A stretch of DNA of 64,000 nt, from contig NZ_JUHG01000014.1 of assembly GCF_000799715.1 (NCBI RefSeq), positions 248,001-312,000 on the forward strand, in the 5' to 3' direction. A model generated the notes under the pieces. It made no database searches, had not been told where the DNA came from, and was given only the letters and a program-made list of their open reading frames with translations. The stretch comes from Martinezella rhizogenes (GTDB lineage Bacteria > Pseudomonadota > Alphaproteobacteria > Rhizobiales > Rhizobiaceae). Shown here piece after piece: positions 17,451-26,176 of this stretch (position 1 is the stretch's first letter; the number at the start of each line of letters is the position of its first letter). Both the position numbers and the translations under genes were made by a program.

Positions 17451-18329
17451 TCAGATCGCGCTGGCCTTTGCGACGCCGTCAAGCTGCGTCAGTGCATCAT
17501 CCGGCAAGTTGATCTCGGGTGCTTTCAGGTTCTCCCGCAGATGGGCGACGGACGAGGTGCCTGGGATGAGCAGGATGTTGGGTGCGCGGCGAAGCAACCA
17601 GGCGAGCGCGACCTGCATGGGGGTGGCGCCGAGGCGTTCGGCAACGTCGGAGAGGGTCGACGACTGCAACGGGCTGAACCCGCCGAGCGGGAAGAACGGC
17701 ACATAGGCAGTGCCCTCGCGGGCAAGCGCGTCGATTAGGGCGTCATCATCGCGGTGCGCCAGATTGTAGAAGTTCTGCACGCAAACGATATCGCAGATCT
17801 TGCGGCCGTCGGCGATCTGCGTCGGCGTGACGTTGCTAAGCCCTATATGGCGCACCAGGCCCTTTTGCTGGAGCTCGGCAAGCACCGTCAGGGGCGCTTC
17901 CAGCGACCCTTCGACCGGACCATGCACATCCAGCATGCTGCGAAGATTGACGACCTCAAGCACGTCGAGGCCGAGATTGCGCAGGTTGTCATGCACGGCC
18001 TGCGTCAATTCCTCGCGCGACATCGCCGGGATCCATGACCCGTCCGTTCCTCGGCGGGCGCTGATCTTGGTGACGATGACAAGATCGTCAGGATAGGGGT
18101 GGAGCGCCTCGCGGATGATTTCATTGGTGACGTGCGGGCCGTAGAAGTCGCTGGTGTCGATATGGTTCACGCCGCTTGCAACAGCCTCCCTGAGGACGGC
18201 TACCGCCGCGTCGCGATCCCGAGGCGGTCCGAACACGCCGGGCCCGGCAAGCTGCATGGCTCCATAACCGAGCCGCTTCACGGTGCGATCGCCAAGGGTG
18301 AATGTTCCGGAGTGGTCGATGCTTGACAT
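17451..18329 (-). CDS. Aldo/keto reductase family oxidoreductase
   Basis: The 292-residue protein is a TIM-barrel NAD(P)H-dependent aldo/keto reductase. It shows GYGAMQL near residue 21, HIDTSDFYGP near residue 56 (Asp and Tyr of the catalytic tetrad), VTKISARR near residue 82 (the catalytic Lys), and IPGTSSVAHLRENL near residue 256, which binds the cofactor phosphate. The substrate is unknown. ATG 18329 gives the family N-terminus and has an AAGGAGATATCCC ribosome site. The LysR gene starting 96 bases away on the other strand probably regulates it. Confidence 0.92.
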   Translation of the reverse strand: MSSIDHSGTFTLGDRTVKRLGYGAMQLAGPGVFGPPRDRDAAVAVLREAVASGVNHIDTSDFYGPHVTNEIIREALHPYPDDLVIVTKISARRGTDGSWIPAMSREELTQAVHDNLRNLGLDVLEVVNLRSMLDVHGPVEGSLEAPLTVLAELQQKGLVRHIGLSNVTPTQIADGRKICDIVCVQNFYNLAHRDDDALIDALAREGTAYVPFFPLGGFSPLQSSTLSDVAERLGATPMQVALAWLLRRAPNILLIPGTSSVAHLRENLKAPEINLPDDALTQLDGVAKASAI

Positions 18330-18425
18330 GGGATATCTCCTTTTTAGCTTCCCTTCAGAAATAGGCGTTGTTGGCTTGCGTGATAATCCGGTACAATCCG
18401 CACAGGCTGTGCGGAGTGACGAACA

Positions 18426-19376
18426 GTGAAGATCGATCTGCTGGACATGAGCGCATTCGTTGCCGTGGCGCGTGCCAAGGGCTTTCGCGAGGGCGCGCGC
18501 CTGAGCGGCAAAAGCCCCTCGGGCTTGAGCGAGGCGGTTCGCCGCCTTGAGGCCGAGCTTGGCGTACGTTTGCTCAATCGGACGACACGCAGCGTCGTGC
18601 CGACCGAGGCGGGAGAGCGATTGCTGGAAAGGCTCGGCCCCGCGCTGTCGGAGGTGGAGGCGGCGTTCGATGTGGTGAACGGTTTCCGTGACAAACCGGC
18701 GGGAACCTTGCGGTTGAACGTGCCGATCAGTGCTGCGCGGCTTGTGCTGCCTGACATCGTCCCGCGCTTTCTCGCCGCCTATCCCGATATCCAACTGGAG
18801 ATCCTTGCGGAGGACAGCTTCGTCGATGTGCTCGCAGTGGGCTGCGATGCCGGCATCCGATATGACGAGAGGTTGGAGCAGGACATGATCGCCATACCGA
18901 TCGGGCCGCGCACCCAGCGCTTCGCGACCGCCGCTTCGCGCTCATACCTCGACCGCCATGGCAGGCCGGAGCATCCGAGCGAGCTGATCGATCACGCCTG
19001 TCTTCGTGGTCGCTTTTCCAGCGGCCTGATGCCGCCCTGGGAATTCGAGCGCGATGGCGAAATCGTGCGGATCACGCCCGCAGGCCCGCTTGTCGTCAGC
19101 ATCGGCGGCGCGACCGATCTTGTCGTGGACGCCGCGATCGGCGGCACCGGCATCGTGTATATTTTCGAGGAATGGTTGCGCCCGTATCTCGATAGCGGCG
19201 CGCTCGAGCCCGTGCTCGAACCATGGTGGCAGTCCTTTTCCGGGCCGTTTCTCTATTACCCCGGGCGGCGCCTTGTGCCCGCTCCGCTCAGGGCATTCAT
19301 CGATTTCATAACCGTATCGGCCAAGCCGCCGAACATTCTCGCTCCGGAAAGGGGAAATCATGGTCCGCGAAAATGA
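18426..19376 (+). CDS. LysR family transcriptional regulator
   Basis: The 316-residue protein has an N-terminal winged helix-turn-helix (LDMSAFVAVARAKGFREGARLSGKSPSGLSEAVRRLEAELG) and a C-terminal periplasmic-binding-protein-like effector domain. The start is GTG at 18426 with GGAG upstream. It is divergent from the aldo/keto reductase gene, the usual arrangement for a LysR regulator and its target. Its last 17 bases overlap the start of trmO, so trmO may be translationally coupled to it. Confidence 0.92.
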   Translation: MKIDLLDMSAFVAVARAKGFREGARLSGKSPSGLSEAVRRLEAELGVRLLNRTTRSVVPTEAGERLLERLGPALSEVEAAFDVVNGFRDKPAGTLRLNVPISAARLVLPDIVPRFLAAYPDIQLEILAEDSFVDVLAVGCDAGIRYDERLEQDMIAIPIGPRTQRFATAASRSYLDRHGRPEHPSELIDHACLRGRFSSGLMPPWEFERDGEIVRITPAGPLVVSIGGATDLVVDAAIGGTGIVYIFEEWLRPYLDSGALEPVLEPWWQSFSGPFLYYPGRRLVPAPLRAFIDFITVSAKPPNILAPERGNHGPRK

Positions 19377-19890
19377 GATCCGCGAAAACGAGGTGGCGAT
19401 CGAACCGCCGGCCGCGAACGATGCCGGGCTTGTCTTCATCGGCCGCATCTCGACGCCATGGACGTCACGCATGGAAACACCGCGCCAGGGGCGGCATGAC
19501 GGGCCGCTTTGCCGCATCGAGATATTCGAACCCTGGGTGCCGGCGCTGAAGGGCGTGGAGGCTTTCGAGCGGCTGGAAATTCTCTATTGGCTGGATCGCT
19601 CGCGCCGCGATCTCGTGCTGCAAAGCCCCGCCAGCAGCGGCAAGGTGCACGGTACGTTTTCGCTGCGCTCGCCGGTGCGGCCAAACCCGATCGGCACCTC
19701 CATCGTCAAGCTGGAAGCAGTGGAGGGAGCTGCCCTGCTCGTGCGCGGCCTCGATTGCCTCGACGGCACGCCGCTTCTGGACCTGAAGCCGGACCGGAGC
19801 CTGTTCAAGCCGATCGCGCCGCCGCAGCCTGGCGATTTCCAGACCGGCGACGAGGGAACGGCGCATTATTGCCAAAAGCGTGAAACTTAA
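19360..19890 (+). CDS. trmO: tRNA (N6-threonylcarbamoyladenosine37-N6)-methyltransferase TrmO (TsaA-like)
   Basis: The 176-residue protein has the TsaA/TrmO beta-barrel signature: FIGRISTPW at about residue 26, CRIEIFEPWVPALKGVEAFERLEILYWLDRS, GTFSLRSPVRPNPIGTSIV near residue 99, and LDCLDGTPLLDLKP near residue 130. Enterobacterial TrmO methylates N6 of t6A37 in a subset of tRNAs using SAM. Rhizobial members are shorter because they lack the C-terminal domain, so the exact substrate is inferred from the family. It overlaps the upstream LysR gene by 17 bases. Confidence 0.85.
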   Translation: MVRENEIRENEVAIEPPAANDAGLVFIGRISTPWTSRMETPRQGRHDGPLCRIEIFEPWVPALKGVEAFERLEILYWLDRSRRDLVLQSPASSGKVHGTFSLRSPVRPNPIGTSIVKLEAVEGAALLVRGLDCLDGTPLLDLKPDRSLFKPIAPPQPGDFQTGDEGTAHYCQKRET

Positions 19891-19948
19891 TCGACAGCGA
19901 CCATGACGTCAGCCGGTTGCGTGCACTCCGACTGAGCCACAAGAAACC

Positions 19949-21463
19949 TTATTCCCCGCGCGGAAAGCGCTGGTTCTCCTCCAGCACATTGAGGTCCATA
20001 TGGTTGCGCATGTAGCGTTCGGAGGCCTTTTGCAGCGGCTGGTAGTCCCAGGGATAATAGGCGCCGTTGCGCAGTGCCGCATAGACCACCCATCGCCGCG
20101 CCTGGCTTTCGCGCACGGCGGCGTCGAAGGCGGCGAGGTTCCAGCGCCGCATCGCCTGCGCGGTCAGCCGCGCCAGGATGTCCGCATGTGCAGGATCGTC
20201 GGCGAGATTGGTCAGTTCCTTCGGATCGGCTTCGAGATTGAAGAGCAAAGGCGGGTCCTTGTCGCAGAGCACCAGCTTGTAATGGCCATCACGCAGGCCG
20301 ACGAGCGGCGCTTCGGAGCCTTCTGCCGCATATTCCATCGGAACCGGTCCACGGCTTCCCGTGCCAAGGGCGAGGGGAGCCAGGTCCTCACCATCGGTCC
20401 ATTGGCGGAGCGAGGCGATATCGATGCCGGCAAGGCCAGCCAGCGTCGGCGTCACGTCGAGCGTCGAGACCGGTTGGTCGATGCGTCTTGCTTTCCATCC
20501 GGGGGCGGCAATCATCAGCGGCACGCGGGCCGAACCCTCGAAGAAATTCATCTTGAACCATAGCCCGCGTTCTCCAAGCATATCGCCATGGTCGGAGACG
20601 AAGAGCACGATGGTGTTGTCGGCCATGCGGCCGCGCTCCAGCGTATCGAGGATTTCGCCGATCTTCTCGTCGACATAGGAGATATTGGCGAAGTAGCCGC
20701 GCCGCGCCCGGCGGACTTGTTCGGGCGTGATGTCGAAGGCGGCGTGATCGCTCGCTTTCATCAAGCGTTGCGAATGCTGGTCCTGCTGGTCGAAGGGGAT
20801 TTCGCCGATCTCGGGGTCGAGCGCCGGGCAGTCCTCGTAGAGATCCCAGAAGCGACGACGTGCGACATAGGGGTCGTGTGGATGGGTGAAGCTGACGGTC
20901 AGACACCAGGGCCGCTCGTCATGGCCGCGCGACAGGTCGAGCAGCTTGCGGGTGGCATGATAGGCGACCTCGTCGTCATATTCCATCTGGTTGGTGATCT
21001 CGGCGACGCCGGCGCCGGTGACCGAGCCGAGATTGTGATACCACCAGTCGATGCGTTCGCCGGGCTTGGTATAGTCCGGCGTCCAGCCGAAATCGGCCGG
21101 ATAGATATCCGTGGTCAGTCGCTCCTCGAAGCCGTGCATCTGGTCCGGCCCGACGAAATGCATCTTGCCGGAAAGCGCCGTCTGATAGCCGGCAGCGCGC
21201 AGATGATGGGCGAAGGTCGGGATATCGGAGGCGAATTCGGCGGCATTGTCATAGACGCGGGTACGGCTCGGCAATTGCCCGGACATGAAGGAGGCTCGCG
21301 CCGGTGCGCAGAGCGGGCTTGCCGTATAGCTGTTGGCAAAGCGCACGGAGCGTTCCGCCAGCGCTCTCAGCACGGGTGCATGGAGAAAATCGGCCGGGCC
21401 GTCGGGAAACAGGGTTCCATTGAACTGATCGACCATCAGGATCAGGATATTCGGACGCGTCAT
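19949..21463 (-). CDS. betC: Choline-sulfatase
   Basis: This 504-residue sulfatase hydrolyses choline-O-sulfate to choline and sulfate, feeding choline into glycine betaine synthesis or catabolism. The start is RPNILILMVDQFNGTLFP, with metal-binding Asp12; the CxPxR motif at Cys52-Arg56 (LCAPARASF) holds the cysteine converted to formylglycine. LSGKMHFVGPDQMHGFEERLTTDIYPADF and the C-terminal YMRNHMDLNVLEENQRFPR are typical of BetC. The divergent LysR gene next to it is its probable regulator. The rest of the bet genes are not in the window. Confidence 0.93.
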   Translation of the reverse strand: MTRPNILILMVDQFNGTLFPDGPADFLHAPVLRALAERSVRFANSYTASPLCAPARASFMSGQLPSRTRVYDNAAEFASDIPTFAHHLRAAGYQTALSGKMHFVGPDQMHGFEERLTTDIYPADFGWTPDYTKPGERIDWWYHNLGSVTGAGVAEITNQMEYDDEVAYHATRKLLDLSRGHDERPWCLTVSFTHPHDPYVARRRFWDLYEDCPALDPEIGEIPFDQQDQHSQRLMKASDHAAFDITPEQVRRARRGYFANISYVDEKIGEILDTLERGRMADNTIVLFVSDHGDMLGERGLWFKMNFFEGSARVPLMIAAPGWKARRIDQPVSTLDVTPTLAGLAGIDIASLRQWTDGEDLAPLALGTGSRGPVPMEYAAEGSEAPLVGLRDGHYKLVLCDKDPPLLFNLEADPKELTNLADDPAHADILARLTAQAMRRWNLAAFDAAVRESQARRWVVYAALRNGAYYPWDYQPLQKASERYMRNHMDLNVLEENQRFPRGE

Positions 21464-21601
21464 GTTGGAATTCCTCGGGCGGGATTGGAGGCCGAAAGAG
21501 GTCTTGGCGATTCTCTCTTACTATTTGCTGATTTTATTGAACATCAGTAGCATCGCGCCTGTAAAGCTTGCTTTTTTCGATGGATGCCAAAAGGAATTTT
21601 T

Positions 21602-22513
21602 ATGGCTGATCGGCCAGTGGATCTTGGATGGCTACGGATTTTCGTCGAGGTGGCACGTTCAGGCAGCCTGTCGTCCGCGGCGGCGAGCCTTGGATTGAGC
21701 CAGCCGGCTGTCAGCTATCAGATCCGGCGGATCGAGGAGCAGATAGGCGTCACCCTGTTTTATCGTCAGCATCGCGGTGTCGAACTGTCGCCGGAAGGTC
21801 GGCGCCTGTTGGAGATCGCCGAAAAGGCGGTCGGCGGCGTCGATTCCTTGGTGCGCAGTTTTCGCGCCGAAGCGGAACGCCCCATGGTGCGGCTCCGAAC
21901 CGACTATGCCTTCTCAGCATTGTGGTTGATTCCGCGCATGCATCGGTTTCGTTTGGCCTATCCGGAGTTGGATATCCAGATCGTCGCGACGCAACGACAG
22001 GAGCGCGGTCCGTCGGGTGGCGGCGATGTCGCCGTCGTCTTCGGCACGCGTCAGGAGTTTGGCCCCGAAGCGGTGCTGCTATTGCCCGAGAAGGTGGCGC
22101 CGATCTGTGCGCAGGGCTTCGTCGACAAATACGGTCCCTTCATTGACCCGAGCAGTCTAGCGCGGGCAACGCTCATACATCTGGACACAGAGACACCGTC
22201 GCCCTGGTTCGACTGGAAGAGCTATTTCGCCGAGCTCGGCATCAGCCGCGACACTTACGCCGGCCGTGGCGATCTGCGGTTCAACACCTATTCGCTGGCG
22301 GTGCAGGCGGCGATCGGCGAGCAGGGGTTGGCGCTCGGCTGGATGGGGCTGGTGGATCAGTTGCTGGCCGGGCGCATGCTGGTAACCGCCGGTCCGATGC
22401 TGGAGGCACCGGATCGCGGTTACTGGCTTCTGCCGCCGAAGTCGCCGGGCATGCATGCCGCCCGGCTGACGGAGTGGCTGCTCACGGAACCAGCCGCAAA
22501 GTCACCTGATTGA
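21602..22513 (+). CDS. LysR family regulator of choline sulfate use
   Basis: The 303-residue LysR regulator has an N-terminal helix-turn-helix (LGWLRIFVEVARSGSLSSAAASLGLSQPAVSYQIRRIEEQIG). It is divergent from betC across 138 bases, which identifies it as the choline-sulfate-utilisation regulator commonly found beside betC in rhizobia. ATG 21602 has an AAGGAA ribosome site; an in-frame ATG at 21584 overlaps that site and is less likely. Its 3' end overlaps the convergent otsA gene by 32 bases. Confidence 0.9.
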   Translation: MADRPVDLGWLRIFVEVARSGSLSSAAASLGLSQPAVSYQIRRIEEQIGVTLFYRQHRGVELSPEGRRLLEIAEKAVGGVDSLVRSFRAEAERPMVRLRTDYAFSALWLIPRMHRFRLAYPELDIQIVATQRQERGPSGGGDVAVVFGTRQEFGPEAVLLLPEKVAPICAQGFVDKYGPFIDPSSLARATLIHLDTETPSPWFDWKSYFAELGISRDTYAGRGDLRFNTYSLAVQAAIGEQGLALGWMGLVDQLLAGRMLVTAGPMLEAPDRGYWLLPPKSPGMHAARLTEWLLTEPAAKSPD

Positions 22514-23897
22514 CCGGCGGCTTCGCCTCTTCCGTCAAGTCCTTCAGAAAATCATTGCACCAGCGTGCGACATCATATTCCAGCAAATGATCCATCATGC
22601 CCCGCCAACGCTGCTGCCGTTCTTCCAGCGACATGGTGAGCCCGCGCGCCATGGCATTGGCGGTTGCCTCGATGTCGTAGGGATTGACGAGCAACGCGCC
22701 TTTCAGCTCACGCGCGGCGCCGGCGAAACGCGATAGCACCAGCACGCCGGGATCATCCGGGTCCTGTGCTGCCACATATTCCTTGGCGACGAGGTTCATG
22801 CCGTCACGCAGCGGCGTCACCAGGCCGATCCTGCCCAACCGATAAAGGCCGGCCAGCACCGGGCGGCTGATCGAGCGGTTGATATAGCGGATCGGCACCC
22901 AGTCGACCGTGCCGATCGCGCCGTTGACGCGACCCGCCTGCTCCGCGACCGCCTGTTGCATCGCCTCGTATTCCGGCACCTCGGAGCGCGATTTCGGGGT
23001 AACCTGCAGATAGGTCACGCGGTTCTGATAGGCCGGATTATCGCCGATGAAGCGCTCGAAAGCCTCGATGCGTTGAGTGATCCCCTTGGAGTAATCGAGC
23101 CGGTCGACGCCGATGATCAGGTCGCGGCCCTCGATGCTCTGCCGGGCCTTGCGCACCATGCTGTGGCTTGCCGCCTTGCGGGCGAATTCCGCGAAGGCGG
23201 CGGTCTCGATGCCGATCGAATAGGCCCCGCCGCGAAACGCCCGGCCATGGGCGCTGTAGAGGCCGGGGCCGATCTCGTCGCCGATTTCCTCTCGCTTGAG
23301 GCAGCTGGCAAAGTTTTCGAGGTCGTGGTCGGTCTGGAATCCGAGAAGATCATAGGCAGAGAGACTGCGCATGATCTCCTGATGCACCGGCATGATGGCG
23401 AGCACGTCGGCCGGCGGCCATGGAATGTGCAGGAAGAAGCCGATGCGGTTCTTCAGGCCCATCTGTCTGAGCTCGGCGGCCAGCGGAATGAGATGATAAT
23501 CATGCACCCAGATGACGTCGTCCGGCTGGACCAACGGCGCGAGGCGATGGGCAAAGAAGCGGTTGACGCGAAAATACCCGTCCATCTCCTTGCGGCCATA
23601 TTCGGCAAGATCCAGCCGGTAATGACAGATCGGCCAGAGCACGCGGTTGGCGAAGCCCTGGTAATATTCCTCGACATCGGTCTGGGTGAGGTCGGTCAGG
23701 GCATAGGTGATATTGCCGTGGTCCGTCATCACCAGCGGCTCCGGCTCCTTGTCGCCACTGGAATTGCCGGACCAGCCCATCCAGATGCCGCCATGCTCTT
23801 CAAGTGCCGCCCGCAGGGCCACGGCCAGGCCCCCGGCGGCGTTGCCTTTTTTGTCGGGAACGGAGACGCGGTTGGAAATCACAATGAGACGGCTCAC
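22482..23897 (-). CDS. otsA: Trehalose-6-phosphate synthase
   Basis: The 471-residue GT20 glycosyltransferase joins UDP-glucose and glucose-6-phosphate to give trehalose-6-phosphate. Family motifs are SNRVSVPD and GNAAGGLAVAL at the N-terminus, VWVHDYHLIPL-like IWVHDYHLI near residue 130, IGVDRLDYSKGI near residue 255, and DGMNLVAKEYVAAQ near residue 360. I chose GTG 23897 because AAAGGA lies 6 bases upstream; a TTG five codons earlier would place that ribosome site inside the gene. otsB lies just upstream on the same strand (46-base gap), so both are probably co-transcribed for osmoprotectant synthesis. Confidence 0.95.
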   Translation of the reverse strand: MSRLIVISNRVSVPDKKGNAAGGLAVALRAALEEHGGIWMGWSGNSSGDKEPEPLVMTDHGNITYALTDLTQTDVEEYYQGFANRVLWPICHYRLDLAEYGRKEMDGYFRVNRFFAHRLAPLVQPDDVIWVHDYHLIPLAAELRQMGLKNRIGFFLHIPWPPADVLAIMPVHQEIMRSLSAYDLLGFQTDHDLENFASCLKREEIGDEIGPGLYSAHGRAFRGGAYSIGIETAAFAEFARKAASHSMVRKARQSIEGRDLIIGVDRLDYSKGITQRIEAFERFIGDNPAYQNRVTYLQVTPKSRSEVPEYEAMQQAVAEQAGRVNGAIGTVDWVPIRYINRSISRPVLAGLYRLGRIGLVTPLRDGMNLVAKEYVAAQDPDDPGVLVLSRFAGAARELKGALLVNPYDIEATANAMARGLTMSLEERQQRWRGMMDHLLEYDVARWCNDFLKDLTEEAKPPVNQVTLRLVP

Positions 23898-23943
23898 GGG
23901 CGGTCCTTTCAAGTCTAATACGGCAGGGTGGCAGCGAAGCTGC

Positions 23944-24738
23944 CTATGCCGCGAGGGACGCGAGTATCTCTCTCAAACGCGCGGGCGAGGAAATGGATGC
24001 ACGCGCAACGGTCTTGCCGTTTGGCGGGCCGATGCGCACGGACTGGCCGCCAAGGCGGTTGGCGGCGGCAAACATGGTTTCGTCGGTAACATCGTCGCCG
24101 ATCGTAAGCGGTTTTCGCCCGATAAAGGGCTGCTCGTCGAGAAAGGCTTCGACGGCATGTCCCTTGCTGGCGCGCGCCGGGCAGATCTCGACCACCGATT
24201 TGCCGTGCTGCAGAGTCCAGTCCGGGCCGGCCTCTTGCAGATAGCGCTGCATCGCCTCGGCAATCTCGGCCTCACGCTCTGGAGCCTGTCGATAATGAAC
24301 CGCGACCGCGGCTCCCTTGTCTTCGACGAGCGCACCGGGCCAAGCTTCGGCCTCTGTCGCAATCGCAGCCTTCATCTCCTGAAAGGCATGCGGGATCAAC
24401 GCACGCCGCATTCGTTCCGCCGCATCGCGCCGTTCAGCGCCGTGGAGGCCCGCGACCGGAAAATGGAAAGGAGCAAACAGGGGATCGACAAAGGCCACCG
24501 AACGGCCGGTCACCAGCGCCAGAGCGCCGCCGAGCTTACGGGACAGCGCGTGAAGGGCGAAGGGCAGGGACGGAGGAACGACAATCGCCTCCGGTGTTTC
24601 GGCGAGATCGAGCAACGTGCCGTCGATGTCGAGAAACAGCGCCCATTGGTCAGGATACAATGAGAGTGCGGTAAGCGCCGGTTCTTTCGTCGGCGCCGGT
24701 TCGGCTTCGCCCTGTTCGGGCTGTTCCTGGTAAGTCAT
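23944..24738 (-). CDS. otsB: Trehalose-6-phosphate phosphatase
   Basis: The 264-residue HAD-superfamily phosphatase removes phosphate from trehalose-6-phosphate. The nucleophile Asp is in LFLDIDGTLLD near residue 36, ALVTGRS is near residue 75, the substrate-recognition stretch VAGLHGAERRD is near residue 94, and the metal-binding GDDVTDE is near residue 215. It is the first gene of the otsB-otsA pair on the minus strand. The N-terminus is slightly extended and acidic. It is preceded by a long intergenic region that contains a separate small transcript. Confidence 0.94.
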   Translation of the reverse strand: MTYQEQPEQGEAEPAPTKEPALTALSLYPDQWALFLDIDGTLLDLAETPEAIVVPPSLPFALHALSRKLGGALALVTGRSVAFVDPLFAPFHFPVAGLHGAERRDAAERMRRALIPHAFQEMKAAIATEAEAWPGALVEDKGAAVAVHYRQAPEREAEIAEAMQRYLQEAGPDWTLQHGKSVVEICPARASKGHAVEAFLDEQPFIGRKPLTIGDDVTDETMFAAANRLGGQSVRIGPPNGKTVARASISSPARLREILASLAA

Positions 24739-24852
24739 ACAGGGTTAGCTAAGGCGCTCTTCCCGTTCGGCAAGTAAAAAAACGACCAAACAGCGAAGTT
24801 AACGCCTGAAGCTACAGTCGGGAGCGGCGCAAAATCGGCAATTTCTAGACAC

Positions 24853-24879
24853 AAAAAAGGGTCGCGCGAAGCGACCCTT
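24853..24879 (-). terminator. Strong Rho-independent terminator of the small transcript
   Basis: The 9-bp stem AAGGGTCGC/GCGACCCTT (24857-24865 and 24871-24879) with a 5-base loop is followed on the minus strand by six T. It lies 58 bases after the stop of the 24-codon frame. Confidence 0.85.
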
Positions 24880-24936
24880 CCATGAGTTTTGGCCCGTAAC
24901 TGGCCTGAAGCGTAGACCGCTTCCGGAAGGCTCTGA

Positions 24937-25011
24937 TCAGAGCGAGGGCTGCCTCGCTACACTCACAACCATTTCCATGCCTGATACGAGGACCGAAATC
25001 TCACTAGACAT
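24937..25011 (-). CDS. Candidate 24-residue small protein with near-perfect Shine-Dalgarno
   Basis: ATG at 25011 opens a 24-codon frame ending in TGA at 24937; the peptide starts MSSEISVLVSGMEMVV and ends VARQPSL. Upstream, GAAAGGAAGGTGATCC is complementary to almost the whole 16S rRNA 3' tail, broken only by one extra A. A hairpin (TACGTT/AACGTA) precedes the ribosome site, and a strong terminator follows the stop, so the unit looks like an independent transcript of about 200 bases. I recognise no family. It could be a leader peptide, a dual-function sRNA or a small membrane-associated protein. Confidence 0.6.
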   Translation of the reverse strand: MSSEISVLVSGMEMVVSVARQPSL

Positions 25012-25360
25012 TGGATCACCTTCCTTTCGTTACGTTGATAATAAGCTTAACGTAGCTCAAATTTCACCGGATGCAAGAGTGCTGGGTGGAAGAAGTATTT
25101 CACTCTTCGTTTCGCATTGAAACGCGGTGACCCATTTGGTTTCGATGTGAACCGGGTGCTTCTCCCGGAGAGCGCCGTTCACAAAAGAAAAATGCTGCGA
25201 CGCAAAAATGTGATCGGACGGTGCGTTAAATATCTGTCATCTTGATGATCGAAGCCTCCGGAAATTAACAGTTTATTACCCATTGCGCTGAACAATCGTC
25301 CTTAGATTTGACATTCTCCCGCGAGACAGGAAGCCAGCGGGAAATTGGAGCAAAAGACAT

Positions 25361-26176
25361 ATGTGTCGCTGGGCAGCCTATCGTGGAGACCCCCTCTATC
25401 TGGAGGAGCTTGTGTCTTCACCTGCCCACTCCCTGATCGAACAATCTCATTGCGCCACACGCGCCAAGACGGCGACCAACGGCGATGGTTTCGGTATCGC
25501 CTGGTATGGCGACAGGCCGGAGCCGGGCCGCTATCGCGACATCCTGCCGGCCTGGTCCGACTGCAATCTCAAGAGCTTGGCGCGGCAGATCCGCTCGCCG
25601 CTCTTTCTCGCCCATGTCCGCGCCGCGACCGGCGGCGGCACGCGGCGCGACAATTGCCACCCTTTCGTGCATGAAAACTGGGCCTTCCAGCACAACGGCC
25701 AGATTTCCAACTTCGATCGGTTGCGCCGGCCGATGGAAGCCATGCTCGACGATCCCCTGTTTCAGGCGCGTAGCGGTACGACGGATTCGGAACTGATGTT
25801 CCTGCTGGCATTACAGTTCGGCCTTGTGACCAACCCAGTTACGGCGATCTCTGAAATGATCAGCTTCATCGAAGGCCTGTCAGTCCACACGATCGGTTCG
25901 GCGCTGGTGCGCTTCACGGCTGCCTTTTCCGATGGGAAGTCGCTGCATGCGGTGCGCTATGCCACCGACCGCAAGGCGCCGACGCTCTATGCCTCACCTG
26001 TCGGGTCAGGCTATTGCCTGGTGTCCGAGCCGTTGAACGACGATGTCGATGCCTGGACGGAAATTCCGGATGGAAGCGCCGTTTTGATTGACGACATAGG
26101 CGTACACGTCACGCCCTTCCAGCCGGAAAAGAGCGCCTCGGCCGCGCCCAGGACGGCCACCGCTATCCCTGCCTGA
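25361..26176 (+). CDS. Class II glutamine amidotransferase (YafJ-like)
   Basis: The 271-residue protein begins MCRWAAYRG, so Cys2 becomes the N-terminal catalytic nucleophile after Met removal, as in Ntn-type glutamine amidotransferases. Further family points are NGDGFGIAWYG near residue 40, FLAHVRAATGGG near residue 82, NCHPF near residue 98, and FQHNGQISNF near residue 110. No synthase domain is attached, and the acceptor substrate is unknown. It resembles YafJ and, more distantly, EgtC; the other egt biosynthesis genes are not nearby. It overlaps the convergent coaBC gene by 14 bases. Confidence 0.88.
   Translation: MCRWAAYRGDPLYLEELVSSPAHSLIEQSHCATRAKTATNGDGFGIAWYGDRPEPGRYRDILPAWSDCNLKSLARQIRSPLFLAHVRAATGGGTRRDNCHPFVHENWAFQHNGQISNFDRLRRPMEAMLDDPLFQARSGTTDSELMFLLALQFGLVTNPVTAISEMISFIEGLSVHTIGSALVRFTAAFSDGKSLHAVRYATDRKAPTLYASPVGSGYCLVSEPLNDDVDAWTEIPDGSAVLIDDIGVHVTPFQPEKSASAAPRTATAIPA

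Larger units (their letters stand above)
24739..25360. other. Intergenic region between otsB and the amidotransferase gene
   Basis: This 622-base gap contains the promoter side of otsB (24739-24850) and a short minus-strand unit at about 24853-25060 that carries a small open frame and a terminator, listed separately. From 25080 to 25360 I see no gene; a TTGACA sits at 25307-25312 about 50 bases before the amidotransferase start and could be a promoter element, but no matching -10 box is clear. Confidence 0.5.
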
